Assembly (NCBI GenBank): GCA_048498135.1
Contig: JBEHYO010000005.1
Coordinates: forward strand, 20,633 to 84,632
DNA: 64,000 bases
Direction of reading: 5' to 3'
Source of the DNA: Dokdonella_A sp937902695
Lineage (GTDB): Bacteria > Pseudomonadota > Gammaproteobacteria > Xanthomonadales > Rhodanobacteraceae
In this document: in pieces, positions 9,181 to 16,805 of the stretch
Layout of the letters: every line of letters starts with the position of its first letter
Numbering within the stretch: position 1 is the first letter of the stretch
Program-made: the position numbers and the translations under genes
Notes under the pieces: generated by a model
Databases searched by the model: none
Told to the model about the DNA's origin: nothing
The model's input: only the letters and a program-made list of their open reading frames with translations

Positions 9181-9615
9181 TCAATAGCTGGCGGCAGGCC
9201 TCGCGAGATACGGGCCGCCGGCGTCGTCGCGCGCCTGATGGCGCTCGCGGACATGCTGCACGCGCGCCCAGATCGTCTTCGGCAGCGCGCTTTGCCAGAC
9301 ATGCGCGAGCAGCCGCGCGAAGTTCGGATCGCGCCGTGCGCATCGCTCGACGCGGCCGATGATGCGGGGTCCATGCTTGCGCAGCAGCGCTTCGAGCGGA
9401 CCCGCGCAGAGGATCGCGAGCGTGGCATGCGACGCGTCGCGATCGAGCACGGCCAGGATGAACTCGAACGCATCGTTCGGCGCATCGTCGCAAAGATCCC
9501 AGACCTTCTCGACGACCCAGGCGAGGTCTTCGCGCGCTGCGCCGAGCGCGGGCGTCTTCTGCATGGTGAGCCAGCTTGCGGCGAGGCGCTGGCGGTCGCT
9601 CGATGTCATCGGCAT
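9181..9615 (-). CDS. DUF6869-like protein of unknown function
   Basis: This protein of about 144 residues is helical and cytoplasmic, with LAWVVEKVWDLCDDAPNDAF, then LCAGPLEALLRKHG and RDPNFARLLAHVW. That pattern (short helical repeat, GPLE-LL-HG) matches the DUF6869 family as I remember it. No catalytic motif is visible. The start is uncertain: ATGs at 9615 and 9609 are 6 nt apart, and GGGAG about 12 nt before the first favours 9615. It stands alone on the minus strand, divergent from the FHA gene. Confidence 0.7.
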   Translation of the reverse strand: MPMTSSDRQRLAASWLTMQKTPALGAAREDLAWVVEKVWDLCDDAPNDAFEFILAVLDRDASHATLAILCAGPLEALLRKHGPRIIGRVERCARRDPNFARLLAHVWQSALPKTIWARVQHVRERHQARDDAGGPYLARPAASY

Positions 9616-9812
9616 CGGTGTCAGACGCTCCCTTCGGTTATGGCCGCCCGTCCGCTCACGCAAGGGCATGTCCGATGTGATTACGGAAATCCGGGCACGA
9701 ATCCGCCAGGCGTCTGCGTCGACGACGCAACGCGCGCGATCTGCTGGCGGGAATCGCGACGCTTTTACGATCCGTAGGAGTGACCGCGCGTAACGCGGGC
9801 GGAGGTTGGGAC

Positions 9813-10202
9813 GTGCTGATCGAGGAGAGCTTGCGCGTGCGGCAACCAGCGGCGTCGCCCGGCGCTGCGGGCGAGGCCGGAATGCTGGTGCTGATCGTGA
9901 CGGAAGGCGAATGGCCCGGTCGGCGCATCGCGATCGGCGCCGCGCCGATCGTCGTCGGTCGCGGCGTCGGCGTCGATCTCCAGATTCGCGATCCGACCGT
10001 CTCCCGCCATCATTGCGTGGTCTGGGGCAGCGCGGGACGCTGCTGGGTGCGCGATCTCGGCTCGACCAACCACACGCGCGTGAACGATCGGTGCTCGCTG
10101 GTCACCGAGCTCTTCGAAGGCGATGTGCTCGTCGTCGGGCAGACCGCGCTGACCGTGACGCGCACCGGGCGTTTCGACGACGTCGGCGCGGCACGCACCT
10201 AG
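9813..10202 (+). CDS. FHA domain protein
   Basis: This 129-residue protein is essentially a single forkhead-associated domain, which binds phosphothreonine peptides. The diagnostic residues are present: VVGRG then SRHH (DPTVSRHHCVVW), and the STNHTRVND turn. I chose the GTG at 9813 because GGAGG sits 7 nt upstream; an earlier GTG at 9780 lacks that spacing. No kinase, phosphatase or type VI secretion gene is adjacent, so the phosphorylated partner is unknown. It is directly upstream of tRNA-Leu. Confidence 0.85.
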   Translation: MLIEESLRVRQPAASPGAAGEAGMLVLIVTEGEWPGRRIAIGAAPIVVGRGVGVDLQIRDPTVSRHHCVVWGSAGRCWVRDLGSTNHTRVNDRCSLVTELFEGDVLVVGQTALTVTRTGRFDDVGAART

Positions 10203-10274
10203 CCGCCGCCGCCGCTGCTGCAACGAAGGTGATATTGGCCGCGCCCGCCGGAGTCTGCGATCCTTGCATCGCAG

Positions 10275-10363
10275 GCCCGGGTGGCGAAATCGGTAGACGC
10301 AAGAGACTTAAAATCTCTCGACGGGACACCGTCATGCCAGTTCGAGTCTGGCTCCGGGCACCA
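10275..10363 (+). tRNA. tRNA-Leu (anticodon UAA)
   Basis: A class II tRNA of 89 nt with encoded CCA. The acceptor arm GCCCGGG pairs with TCCGGGC (last pair G-T). The anticodon stem AGAGA/TCTCT encloses the loop CTTAAAA, giving anticodon TAA. The T-arm contains GTTCGAGTC, and the long variable arm (CGACGGGACACCGTC region) is typical of leucine tRNAs. Confidence 0.96.
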
Positions 10364-10530
10364 GAAGCACCCAAGCGCGGCGCGGCTTCCACGACCGTCG
10401 ACTGGACGCAATGCGAGGCGGGTCCAATGGAAGAGATCCGCGCGGGCGAGGTCGTCCATTGCCGCAAAATCATCGCAACGGGCACGGCGCCACGCCGTCG
10501 CGTCCATGACGTCGATCGCCAGCGAATCGC

Positions 10531-10911
10531 TCAGGACGCGCTCAGCGTGACGTAATAGCCGTCGGGGTCGCGGAGCGAGAACTCCATCGTACGGGTGTCC
10601 GGATTGAGATGCGGCTCCTCTTCGAGCCGCTCCGCGATACGCCGGGCTCGCTGCAGCGCCGCGTCCAGATCGTCCACGCGAAAGAACAGCAGGAGACCGT
10701 TGCCGGGCGGTCCGCTATCGGGACTGATCAGCGAGGGATGTTCGTGCTCACCCCACGCGTGCAGGCACAGCAGGACGGTTCCGTCGGAATCCCTAAGCTG
10801 CCCGAAATAGCCGTGGTCGGGCGGCACGAACGGCTGACCGAAGAGCTGCTGATACCAGGCGAGGCTCCGGGCCACGTCGCGTACGCCAACGATCGTCCAG
10901 AGCCTATTCAT
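10531..10911 (-). CDS. VOC (glyoxalase/bleomycin-resistance) family protein
   Basis: This 126-residue cytoplasmic protein has two beta-alpha-beta-beta-beta modules. The N-terminal TIVGVRDVARSLAWYQQLFG and the C-terminal EFSLRDPDGYYVTLS are typical of dioxygenase or glyoxalase-like VOC proteins, with Glu and His candidates for a metal site (HAWGEHEH, MEFSLRD). Substrate cannot be assigned. It is 3' of the DNA ligase gene on the same strand, but about 365 bp apart. Confidence 0.88.
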   Translation of the reverse strand: MNRLWTIVGVRDVARSLAWYQQLFGQPFVPPDHGYFGQLRDSDGTVLLCLHAWGEHEHPSLISPDSGPPGNGLLLFFRVDDLDAALQRARRIAERLEEEPHLNPDTRTMEFSLRDPDGYYVTLSAS

Positions 10912-11047
10912 GCCAAAACCCCTGTATCCAGCGGATCAGCAGCGGGCGTTCCGTCCGAAGACGTCGGAGGGTTTCATCGCGATGCTCCGGGATCTCACCG
11001 GGTCCAAGCCTAATCACTCGGCCCGCATGTCATCAAGCCGGTCGCCG

Positions 11048-11230
11048 TCACGGCGAGCAGACGACATCGTTCCCGATCGCGCCGATCGGCCTGATGGCCG
11101 CGTCGCTCAGGCGGATGCTTGCGAGCAGGTCGGGCGAAACCGCGAAGTCCTCCGCGAGCCCGAAGACGCGATCGAAATTCCCGTCGGCGAACGCGAGACG
11201 GAAGACAGACCGGCGGGTGGTCGCATCCGA
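11048..11230 (-). pseudogene. Possible 3' remnant of a decayed gene
   Basis: Inside the 10912-11276 gap, one minus-strand frame reads FRLAFADGNFDRVFGLAEDF and then SPDLLASIRLSDAAIRPI before a stop at 11048. Composition and GC3 are protein-like, unlike the arginine-rich shadows around it, but there is no usable start codon nearby, and the frame runs upstream into the ligase gene out of phase. It may be the tail of a truncated gene or chance. I see nothing else in this gap. Confidence 0.3.
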
Positions 11231-11276
11231 TGGGGCGATGCGCGTTCCTGCCCAGGCGGTTCGGCCCCGGAGGACG

Positions 11277-12227
11277 TCAGCGTTTGCGCTTTGCTTCGGC
11301 CGCAAGACTCTTCGGCGTCTTGTCGGCACGGATTGCCTTGAGCGAAGGATGGCGCAGGAGATGCTGCGAGCCGAGTCCCTGATGGAAGACCTCGGCGACG
11401 ATGGTCGGCTTGACCCAATGCGCCTTGCGGCGCGTGGCAGCATCCATGAATGCGACATTGGCAGTCGGCGTCTTCACCTCGTGCGGGCGCAGCTGCCTGG
11501 CGAGCGTGCGCAGCAGCTCGTCGTTGAAGCCCGTGCCGACGCGCCCGACGTAGATCCATTCGTCGTCGACCCGCGACGCGAGCATCAGTGCGCCGACGCC
11601 GACGCGGCCGCCTTCGGGATCGGTGTAGCCGACGACGGCGAACTCGTCCGAGAGTCGCGCCTTGACCTTGACCCAGTCGCCGTTGCGCGCGCCGTACCGA
11701 TATGGGCTGTCTACGCGCTTGCTGACGATGCCTTCCCAGCCCGCCTTCACGGCTTGCGCATACAGCGCGGCGCCATTGCCGACCTGATGCGCCGAATACG
11801 CGAGAAGCCTGCTGCGCGACTTCCTGAGGACTGCCTCGAGGCGCGCCTTGCGCTCGATGAGCGCAAGCGCGTGAAGATCGTCGCCCTGCAGGTATGGCGC
11901 ATCGAACAGCATGTAGCGGAGCGGCGCCTTGTTCTCGGCGCCGAGCCGGCCCTGCAGCGCGTTGAAATCGGAACCTGTCCCGGTCGGAACGATCATCTCG
12001 CCGTCGAGCTGCGCGCTGTCGAGCTTGAGCGAGGCCACCGCCCTGGCGAGCTCGGGGACCTTGTCCGTCCACTCGATTGCGTTGCGCGACCAGAGGCGCA
12101 CGTTGCCGTCGACGACCGTGGCCACGATGCGATAGCCGTCCCACTTCACTTCGTGAAGCCACGAATCGCCGGACGGCGCGGTCTTGACGAGCTTGGCGAG
12201 CTCGGGAGCGAAGGCCTGGCTTTTCAT
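11277..12227 (-). CDS. Stand-alone ATP-dependent DNA ligase (LigD ligase-domain type)
   Basis: This 316-residue enzyme seals DNA nicks using ATP and probably serves repair. Motif I is HEVKWDGYR with the nucleophile near Lys28, motif III is LDGEM, motif IV is GIVSKR and motif V is WVKVK. An OB-fold with VGVGALMLASR and the C-terminal RHPSLKAIRADK follow. It lacks the polymerase and phosphoesterase domains of full LigD, and no Ku gene is adjacent, so end-joining is not supported here. ATG 12227 is chosen by family alignment; it lacks a strong ribosome site. Confidence 0.9.
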   Translation of the reverse strand: MKSQAFAPELAKLVKTAPSGDSWLHEVKWDGYRIVATVVDGNVRLWSRNAIEWTDKVPELARAVASLKLDSAQLDGEMIVPTGTGSDFNALQGRLGAENKAPLRYMLFDAPYLQGDDLHALALIERKARLEAVLRKSRSRLLAYSAHQVGNGAALYAQAVKAGWEGIVSKRVDSPYRYGARNGDWVKVKARLSDEFAVVGYTDPEGGRVGVGALMLASRVDDEWIYVGRVGTGFNDELLRTLARQLRPHEVKTPTANVAFMDAATRRKAHWVKPTIVAEVFHQGLGSQHLLRHPSLKAIRADKTPKSLAAEAKRKR

Positions 12228-12623
12228 TGGGGGCCGGCCGTCCGACCCGCGGGTGCTGCGTTCATGGCGCGAAGTCTTCGTCGATAGTCGGTGAAACACA
12301 AGATGCGGGCCGCTCACGATGACAGGCCGCCGCATCGATGCTGCGTTTAGCGCGGCTTGGCGGATTCGCAGCGACGCTTCCGTCCTGCGCTCGCGCGATA
12401 CTTTCCTGCTCCTGCACGCCGCCGCCGGATCACGCGCAACTAACGTGGCAAGGCGTATCCTGCGGTCAGCGCTGAGAGATGCCACGTGTCTCGCGACGAA
12501 AGCGCCTCAGTCCTGCGGTTCCCTGCCTAACGCCCCTGAGATCGCGCTCTTGATCCATCGAGAGCCTCGGCTTCGGCCGTCTTCGTTCCGGTCAGCGGAG
12601 CGAACCATCAGGAAAACAATCCC
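12228..12623. other. Intergenic region, ligase / fasciclin gene, divergent
   Basis: A 396-bp gap between the divergent ligase and fasciclin-domain genes. Its right half contains leader element A (12437-12541). The left half shows no further gene or clear promoter box. Confidence 0.6.
12437..12541 (+). ncRNA. Putative structured leader RNA, copy A
   Basis: This shares a layout with copy B at 13469-13572: an upstream CAACTAAC with GTA 10 nt later, a hairpin, and a block of 20 identical bases (12502-12521). CCTAACGCC (12526-12534) and CTGAGA (12536-12541) follow. The hairpin 12476-12492 has arms GAGATGC and GTGTCTC round a CAC loop, and the paired positions change in a compensating way in copy B. 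CTCAG in the core and CTGAG at the end could close a second stem. It ends 82 nt before the fasciclin gene, so a cis-acting leader is likeliest; a separate small RNA is possible. No known Rfam family was recognised. Confidence 0.5.
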
Positions 12624-13070
12624 ATGAACAACTCCAACGTTTCGGCCATGCCGCAGACCAATCTCGTCGATACCGTCGCCACGCAGGGCACGCTCAGCAC
12701 CTTCAGCAGGGCGATTGCGGCCGCCGGCCTCGGCAGCGTCCTCTCGGGACCGGGTCCGTTCACCGTGTTCGCGCCGACCGACGCCGCCTTCGAGAAGCTT
12801 CCGGCAGGTCAGCTCGACAACTGGCTGAAGCCGGAAAACAAGGATCAGCTGATCTCGGTCCTGAAGTACCACGTCTCTGCGGGGCGGGCCACGGGTCAGG
12901 ACGTCGGAAAGCTCAACCAGACCAAGACCGTCAACGGCCAGTCCGCTCGCATCAAGCGCGCGGGTGACGGCATCATGATCGACGATGCCACGATCACGAT
13001 GCGTGACCTCGGCTCCAGCAATGGCGTCGTCCATGTCATCGATCAGGTGCTCGTGCCGACCACGCACTAG
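12624..13070 (+). CDS. Fasciclin (FAS1) domain protein without signal peptide
   Basis: This 148-residue protein is one FAS1 domain. Family signatures are NLVDTVATQGTLSTFSRAI, GPFTVFAPTDAAFEKLP (box H1), LKYHVSAGR and NGVVHVIDQVLVP (box H2). FAS1 domains normally act in adhesion outside the cell, yet here the protein starts MNNSNVSAMPQTNLVD with no signal peptide, lipobox or membrane helix, so it may be cytoplasmic or leave by another route. AGGA lies 10 nt before the ATG. Leader element A ends 82 nt upstream. Confidence 0.92.
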   Translation: MNNSNVSAMPQTNLVDTVATQGTLSTFSRAIAAAGLGSVLSGPGPFTVFAPTDAAFEKLPAGQLDNWLKPENKDQLISVLKYHVSAGRATGQDVGKLNQTKTVNGQSARIKRAGDGIMIDDATITMRDLGSSNGVVHVIDQVLVPTTH

Positions 13071-13081
13071 ACCTTGCATGC

Positions 13082-13107
13082 CGGGGCGGGCCGCGAGGCT
13101 CGCCCCG
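13082..13107 (+). terminator. GC-rich hairpin after the fasciclin gene
   Basis: CGGGGCG (13082-13088) and CGCCCCG (13101-13107) form a 7-bp stem 11 nt after the stop at 13070. There is no T-tract, so it may be only a 3'-end stabiliser or weak terminator. Confidence 0.4.
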
Positions 13108-13145
13108 ACTGTTCGAACGCCCGGAAGTCCCGTGAGGCTCGAACC

Positions 13146-13397
13146 ATGAGCGCCCTTAGAAAGCCCGAACCGACCGATTATCACTTCTCGTTCTACAGCC
13201 TCGCTCATGCCGATGGCGGTGTATGCATCGATATGACCGACGGCCACGTCAGGTTCGAATGGGAATACGTGCCGTTCGGCGAAACACCCGGCACGTTCGC
13301 CACCTTCGCGCGCAGATTGCATTTTCGAAGCGGCCATCATGTCGACGAGCCCGCGCGGCAGATCAAGGTTCCGCGCCGCCCGGTGCGCGTGATCTGA
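13146..13397 (+). CDS. Hypothetical protein, 83 residues
   Basis: I do not recognise this small soluble protein. It begins MSALRKPEPTDYHFSFYSLA and has an acidic, aromatic middle (DGHVRFEWEYVPFGE) and a basic tail (IKVPRRPVRVI). GAGG lies 8 nt before ATG 13146, which supports this start over an in-frame ATG at 13074 that would run through the hairpin. It lies between the fasciclin gene and leader element B, on the same strand. Confidence 0.5.
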   Translation: MSALRKPEPTDYHFSFYSLAHADGGVCIDMTDGHVRFEWEYVPFGETPGTFATFARRLHFRSGHHVDEPARQIKVPRRPVRVI

Positions 13398-13468
13398 CGG
13401 GCTGCTCCCGACGCTCGGCTCGGTGCGACAGCGACGAGAAGGCCCGCCGGCGTGTCCTGCATCACGTG

Positions 13469-13572
13469 CAACTAACACCCGCCGGAGTACTGTAGGATGC
13501 GCTAAGAGGTGCCGCACGCATCTCGAACTCCGAGCGCCTCAGTCCTGCGGTTCTTTCCCTAACGCCCTGAGA
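13469..13572 (+). ncRNA. Putative structured leader RNA, copy B
   Basis: Second copy of the element at 12437-12541. CAACTAAC is at 13469-13476 and GTA follows after 10 nt, as in copy A. The hairpin 13506-13524 has arms GAGGTGC and GCATCTC round a CGCAC loop; relative to copy A, the fourth to sixth pairs go from A-U, U-G, G-U to G-U, U-A, G-C. The core 13534-13553 is identical to copy A over 20 bases, and CCTAACGCC and CTGAGA follow. It precedes the secreted-protein gene at 13702 by 129 nt. The surrounding gap (13398-13701) holds nothing else I can identify. Confidence 0.5.
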
Positions 13573-13701
13573 CAGCCGCATTGTCGCGGCATGCCCGTGC
13601 TCGCCGTCGCGAAACGGATCGTCGTCACGTCCCTTAGCGCATCGTCTTTGACCGTCGCATGGGCAGGGCCGCGTGCTGTTTTTCCATTGCGAGGAGTCGC
13701 T

Positions 13702-14085
13702 ATGCATCCCAGCATACTTGCCGTGAGCCTCTTGCTTGCGGCGTCGCCCGACGTCCGGGCCGCCGTCGTGCACGCGGAGCTCCCGCCGGGCGCGCGCTGC
13801 CGGCAGGACATCCGGGCGATCGACGATCAGGCGGATGTCGATATGCGCGACGCCAACAAGCTGATCGCCCTGCTCGAGGACGAGCTCGACGATCGGGCGA
13901 TCGCATCCAGCGGACAGGGCATGCAGGATCGCCTGCGCGCCAGGCTCGCCGCCGCGAAGACGCGGCGCACCGACATCTTCGACAAGCAGCACGACGATCT
14001 CAACGTGGTACGCGCCCGCTGCGACCGGTTGAGCGAGCAGGAGCGCGCTTCCGGTTCCCATGATCCCGCTTCGAGCGCACGATGA
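13702..14085 (+). CDS. Secreted small helical protein of unknown function
   Basis: A 127-residue precursor with a Sec signal peptide (HPSILAVSLLLAASPDVRA, cleavage after about residue 20). The mature part is charged and helical, for example DQADVDMRDANKLIALLEDE and RLRARLAAAKTRRTDIFDKQ, and has two cysteines (CRQDI and ARCDRL) that could form a disulfide in the periplasm. GAGGAG sits 6 nt before the ATG. The stop overlaps the next start by 4 nt. It is preceded by leader element B. No family was recognised. Confidence 0.7.
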   Translation: MHPSILAVSLLLAASPDVRAAVVHAELPPGARCRQDIRAIDDQADVDMRDANKLIALLEDELDDRAIASSGQGMQDRLRARLAAAKTRRTDIFDKQHDDLNVVRARCDRLSEQERASGSHDPASSAR

Positions 14086-14459
14086 CGGCCGAGCTTCGAG
14101 ACCACGACATCGATGACGTTCGGCGCCATCCGCAGCAGGGAGTGCAGACCATGAGCAGGACCACGATACCGGGCCGGCACCGGACCAGCACGATGCTGCC
14201 GATCTTCCGTCTGCGCCTGCGCAACGGGGCGTCGATTGGTCCCGTCCTGCTGAAGCGTCTGTGGTCGCTGGCAGCCGCGTCGGATCAGGTCAGCGTCTCG
14301 CGGGACGTGGGAAGGCCAGGTCACGCATCCGTCCATCAAACATACATCGTGAGCGCCCCGGGAACGCCGTGGGACGTCGCGACCGTCGAAACGACGCTGC
14401 GGCGCCTGCTGCAGGAGCAGCTCTCCGCTGCGCATGTCGAGCTGACGCGGCTGGCATGA
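14082..14459 (+). CDS. Hypothetical protein overlapping the preceding gene
   Basis: This frame of 125 residues starts in an ATGA overlap with the upstream secreted-protein gene, which suggests coupled translation. Its C-terminal half looks like a real fold (SAPGTPWDVATVETTLRRLL, then QLSAAHVELTRLA), while the first 35 residues look disordered; an internal ATG at 14151 (MSRTTIPG) is a possible alternative start. No motif or signal peptide is visible. Confidence 0.45.
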   Translation: MTAELRDHDIDDVRRHPQQGVQTMSRTTIPGRHRTSTMLPIFRLRLRNGASIGPVLLKRLWSLAAASDQVSVSRDVGRPGHASVHQTYIVSAPGTPWDVATVETTLRRLLQEQLSAAHVELTRLA

Positions 14460-14703
14460 GGGCGCATGCCCGGGTCGCCGTCCTGAACGCGACGCGGCGC
14501 TGACAGTCGAGCGCGTACCTTCGCCCGGCGCGGCGACTCCGCACGGTAGTTTGCGGAAGGAGCGGCGCCGAGATATCGGGTGAGCCCGCACTTTCAAGCC
14601 TCATCGCGTGCGATCGCGCACCGGGCAGGCACGTGTGCGCTGATCGAACACCCGGCTCGCAGTGTCGCCGATCGCGCGCAACCGGCGAGCAATGCCCAGC
14701 GCG

Positions 14704-15672
14704 CTACCTGTCCTTGAAGATCCACGTGCGGACGTGCCCGTCCTTGTCGATCGTGCCGCGGAACATGCCTTCCGTGTTGAAGGGCATCGCGATGTCGCCC
14801 TTGTCGTCGAGCGCGATCACGCCGCCGTCGCCGCCGAGCCTTGGCACGATGTCCATGACGACGACATTCGCGGCGTCGCCGAGCGGCGTCTTCGCATATT
14901 CCATGCGTGCGCAGATGTCGTGCGCGGCCGTCGCGCGGATGTAGAACTCGCCCCAGCCGGTCGCCGAGACCGCGCAATGCAGGTCGGCATACGTGCCGGC
15001 GCCGATGATCGGCGAATCGCCGACGCGCCCGTAGCGCTTGTTCGTGATGCCGCCGGTCGACGTGCCGGCGGCGAGGTGACCGGCCTTGTCCATCGCGACG
15101 GCGCCGACGGTGCCGTGGTGGCCGGATTTCTTCTCGTCCTCGAGCGCCTGCTGCAGCTCCTTCCAGCGCATTTCGGTGTAGAAGTATGAGGTCGGCACCG
15201 GCTGCATGCCGAGCGACTTCGCGAAGATCTCGGCGCCCTCGCCGACGAGCATCACGTGCGGCGACTTGTCCATGACCGCGCGCGCGAGGAGGATCGGATT
15301 CTTGACCGTGTGCACGTTCGCGACGCTGCCGGCGCGCAGCGTCGCGCCGTCCATGATCGCGGCATCGAGCTCGTTCTTGCCGTCATGATTGAACACGGCG
15401 CCCTTGCCGGCGTTGAACGTGCCGGAGTCTTCCATCGTGCTGATCGCGACGCCGACCGCATCGAGGCTCGTGCCGCCGCCGTCGAGGATCGCATGGCCGG
15501 CTTTCAGCGCGCGCTCGAGCGTCGCGCGCACGTCGCGCTCGCGCTCGGGCGTGATGTCCTTCGCGACGACGCCGGCACCGCCATGGATGACGAGGATCGG
15601 TTCGGCCGCGACTGCGCCGTGGCCGGTCGCGCCGGCGGCGAGAACGCAGAGGAGGGCGGGCAATGTCTTCAT
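14704..15672 (-). CDS. Secreted isoaspartyl peptidase / L-asparaginase (Ntn hydrolase)
   Basis: This 322-residue enzyme hydrolyses isoaspartyl dipeptides or asparagine. It is made as a proenzyme that cleaves itself before a catalytic threonine. A signal peptide (KTLPALLCVLAAGATGHGAVA) sends it to the periplasm. The alpha-subunit start IHGGAGVV, the GTSLDAVGVAI helix and FNAGKGAVFN are diagnostic, and the autocleavage site is HHGTVGAVA with Thr as N-terminal nucleophile. GRVGDSPIIGAGTYAD and the ATGWGE region complete the site. ATG 15672 is chosen because it begins the signal peptide. Confidence 0.94.
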   Translation of the reverse strand: MKTLPALLCVLAAGATGHGAVAAEPILVIHGGAGVVAKDITPERERDVRATLERALKAGHAILDGGGTSLDAVGVAISTMEDSGTFNAGKGAVFNHDGKNELDAAIMDGATLRAGSVANVHTVKNPILLARAVMDKSPHVMLVGEGAEIFAKSLGMQPVPTSYFYTEMRWKELQQALEDEKKSGHHGTVGAVAMDKAGHLAAGTSTGGITNKRYGRVGDSPIIGAGTYADLHCAVSATGWGEFYIRATAAHDICARMEYAKTPLGDAANVVVMDIVPRLGGDGGVIALDDKGDIAMPFNTEGMFRGTIDKDGHVRTWIFKDR

Positions 15673-15864
15673 CGGTCGGTTTTCGTGCAGTCGATTCGTC
15701 AGTGGCCGTCGCTGCCGCCGAAACGGCATGACCCCGAAATCATACGCGCGTCCGATCGGGCTGAACCGGCGGCTTGCGTAGTACGGATAGCTCGTCCACG
15801 TGCTGCCCTTGCCCGGCTGCGAATCGAACACGTTCGATGTTCGAACGAAAGCGATGCGCGCGCA

Positions 15865-16338
15865 CTAGGCGGGCGGCATCGGGACGTGACGGAGCACGCG
15901 CTCGACGACCTCGCGATCTTCGTCGCGGGCCACCGCATCGAACGCGCGTTTCGCATCGGCGTATGCGCTCGCATGCGTGTCGCCCACGCCTGCCGCCGCC
16001 GCGGCATATGCCCGGATCGCGTGCATCAGCGCAATCGCCCAATCGGGCGTCTCGGGGCGTGCAACGAGGTAGTCATGCACCTCGTCGGCGTAGGCCAGGG
16101 CGCTGGTTCCGAGGCCCGCGCGCGCATGCGCGAGCGCGAGCAGCGTGCGCGCGCGCATCCGGTTCTGCTCGTTGCCGACCAGCGTCCAGTGCCACGCGGC
16201 GGCGTGCGCCGCATCGAGCAGGGCGGCGGGATCGAAAGCGCCCGCCGGCGCCTCGGCGAGCGTCCATGCCGCGTTGTTCGCGCTCGCGCCGAAAACGCGG
16301 TGCCAGTGCGCGGGATCGGAATCGGCGGGCGGTTTCAT
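15865..16338 (-). CDS. Hypothetical alpha-helical protein
   Basis: About 157 residues, soluble, rich in Ala, His and Trp, with repeated helices (LLDAAHAAAWHWTLVGNEQN, then RTLLALAHARAGLGTSALAY). This suggests a TPR-like or four-helix fold, but I do not recognise a family. ATG 16338 has GGGA about 8 nt upstream; a GTG at 16356 overlaps the stop of the coiled-coil gene and is an alternative. The two genes are very likely cotranscribed. Confidence 0.65.
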   Translation of the reverse strand: MKPPADSDPAHWHRVFGASANNAAWTLAEAPAGAFDPAALLDAAHAAAWHWTLVGNEQNRMRARTLLALAHARAGLGTSALAYADEVHDYLVARPETPDWAIALMHAIRAYAAAAAGVGDTHASAYADAKRAFDAVARDEDREVVERVLRHVPMPPA

Positions 16339-16352
16339 GCCGGAAATCCCGG

Positions 16353-16580
16353 TCACGCCTTGCGATAGAACCGCTCGAGATGCGCCTGCAGCTCGGCCTC
16401 GACGTCATGGATCGCCTGGCGCGCATTCTTCGCCGCGCGCAGGCGCAAATTGAACTCGACGAGCTCGAAGCGCGTCTCCCGATTGAGATTGGCGAGCTTC
16501 GCGAGCGCCATTTTCTCGGCCGCCTGCGCCGCCTTGAGGCGCGCTTCGATCTCGTTCAATTTGGTCAGGGCGTCGGTCAT
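16353..16580 (-). CDS. Small coiled-coil protein, 75 residues
   Basis: This is an almost wholly helical, soluble protein with heptad spacing from residue 5 to the end (LNEIEARLKAAQAAEKMALA, VEAELQAHLERFYRKA). No signal or catalytic motif is present. It could be a structural or partner protein for the product of the gene that follows immediately (15865-16338). No family was recognised. Confidence 0.6.
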   Translation of the reverse strand: MTDALTKLNEIEARLKAAQAAEKMALAKLANLNRETRFELVEFNLRLRAAKNARQAIHDVEAELQAHLERFYRKA

Positions 16581-16805
16581 CGCAGGGCGATCGTCGGGAC
16601 GGCGCGATGGTGGCGGTTGCGCGAACCCTCAACACTATCCAACGGGATCGCCATTCTCAACTCCACGGCGCGTAAGCCCGGGACGCGGCCCGGCGCGGGG
16701 CAAGCGCCACGGGTTCGGCCACGACACAGGCATTTCTGGCGCGGCTTCGTCCCGCAACGGAACCCGGACGCGCCAGGCCCGCCGGCGGCGCTGCTACGAT
16801 GGGCC

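Noticed and set aside
8570..9187. Several 90-115-residue frames in the gap upstream of the sigma gene
   Set aside because: They are Arg/Ser/Pro-rich, overlap each other on both strands and the terminator hairpin, and have no ribosome site or motif.
10203..10530. tRNA-Leu flank considered as an integration site
   Set aside because: No copy of the tRNA 3' end, integrase or foreign-looking block is seen on either side within the window.
12471..12541. CTGAGA in the leader element considered as a TPP riboswitch box
   Set aside because: The other conserved TPP segments (the second THI-box part with ACCTGA and GCGTAGGGA) are missing, and the downstream genes are not thiamine-related.
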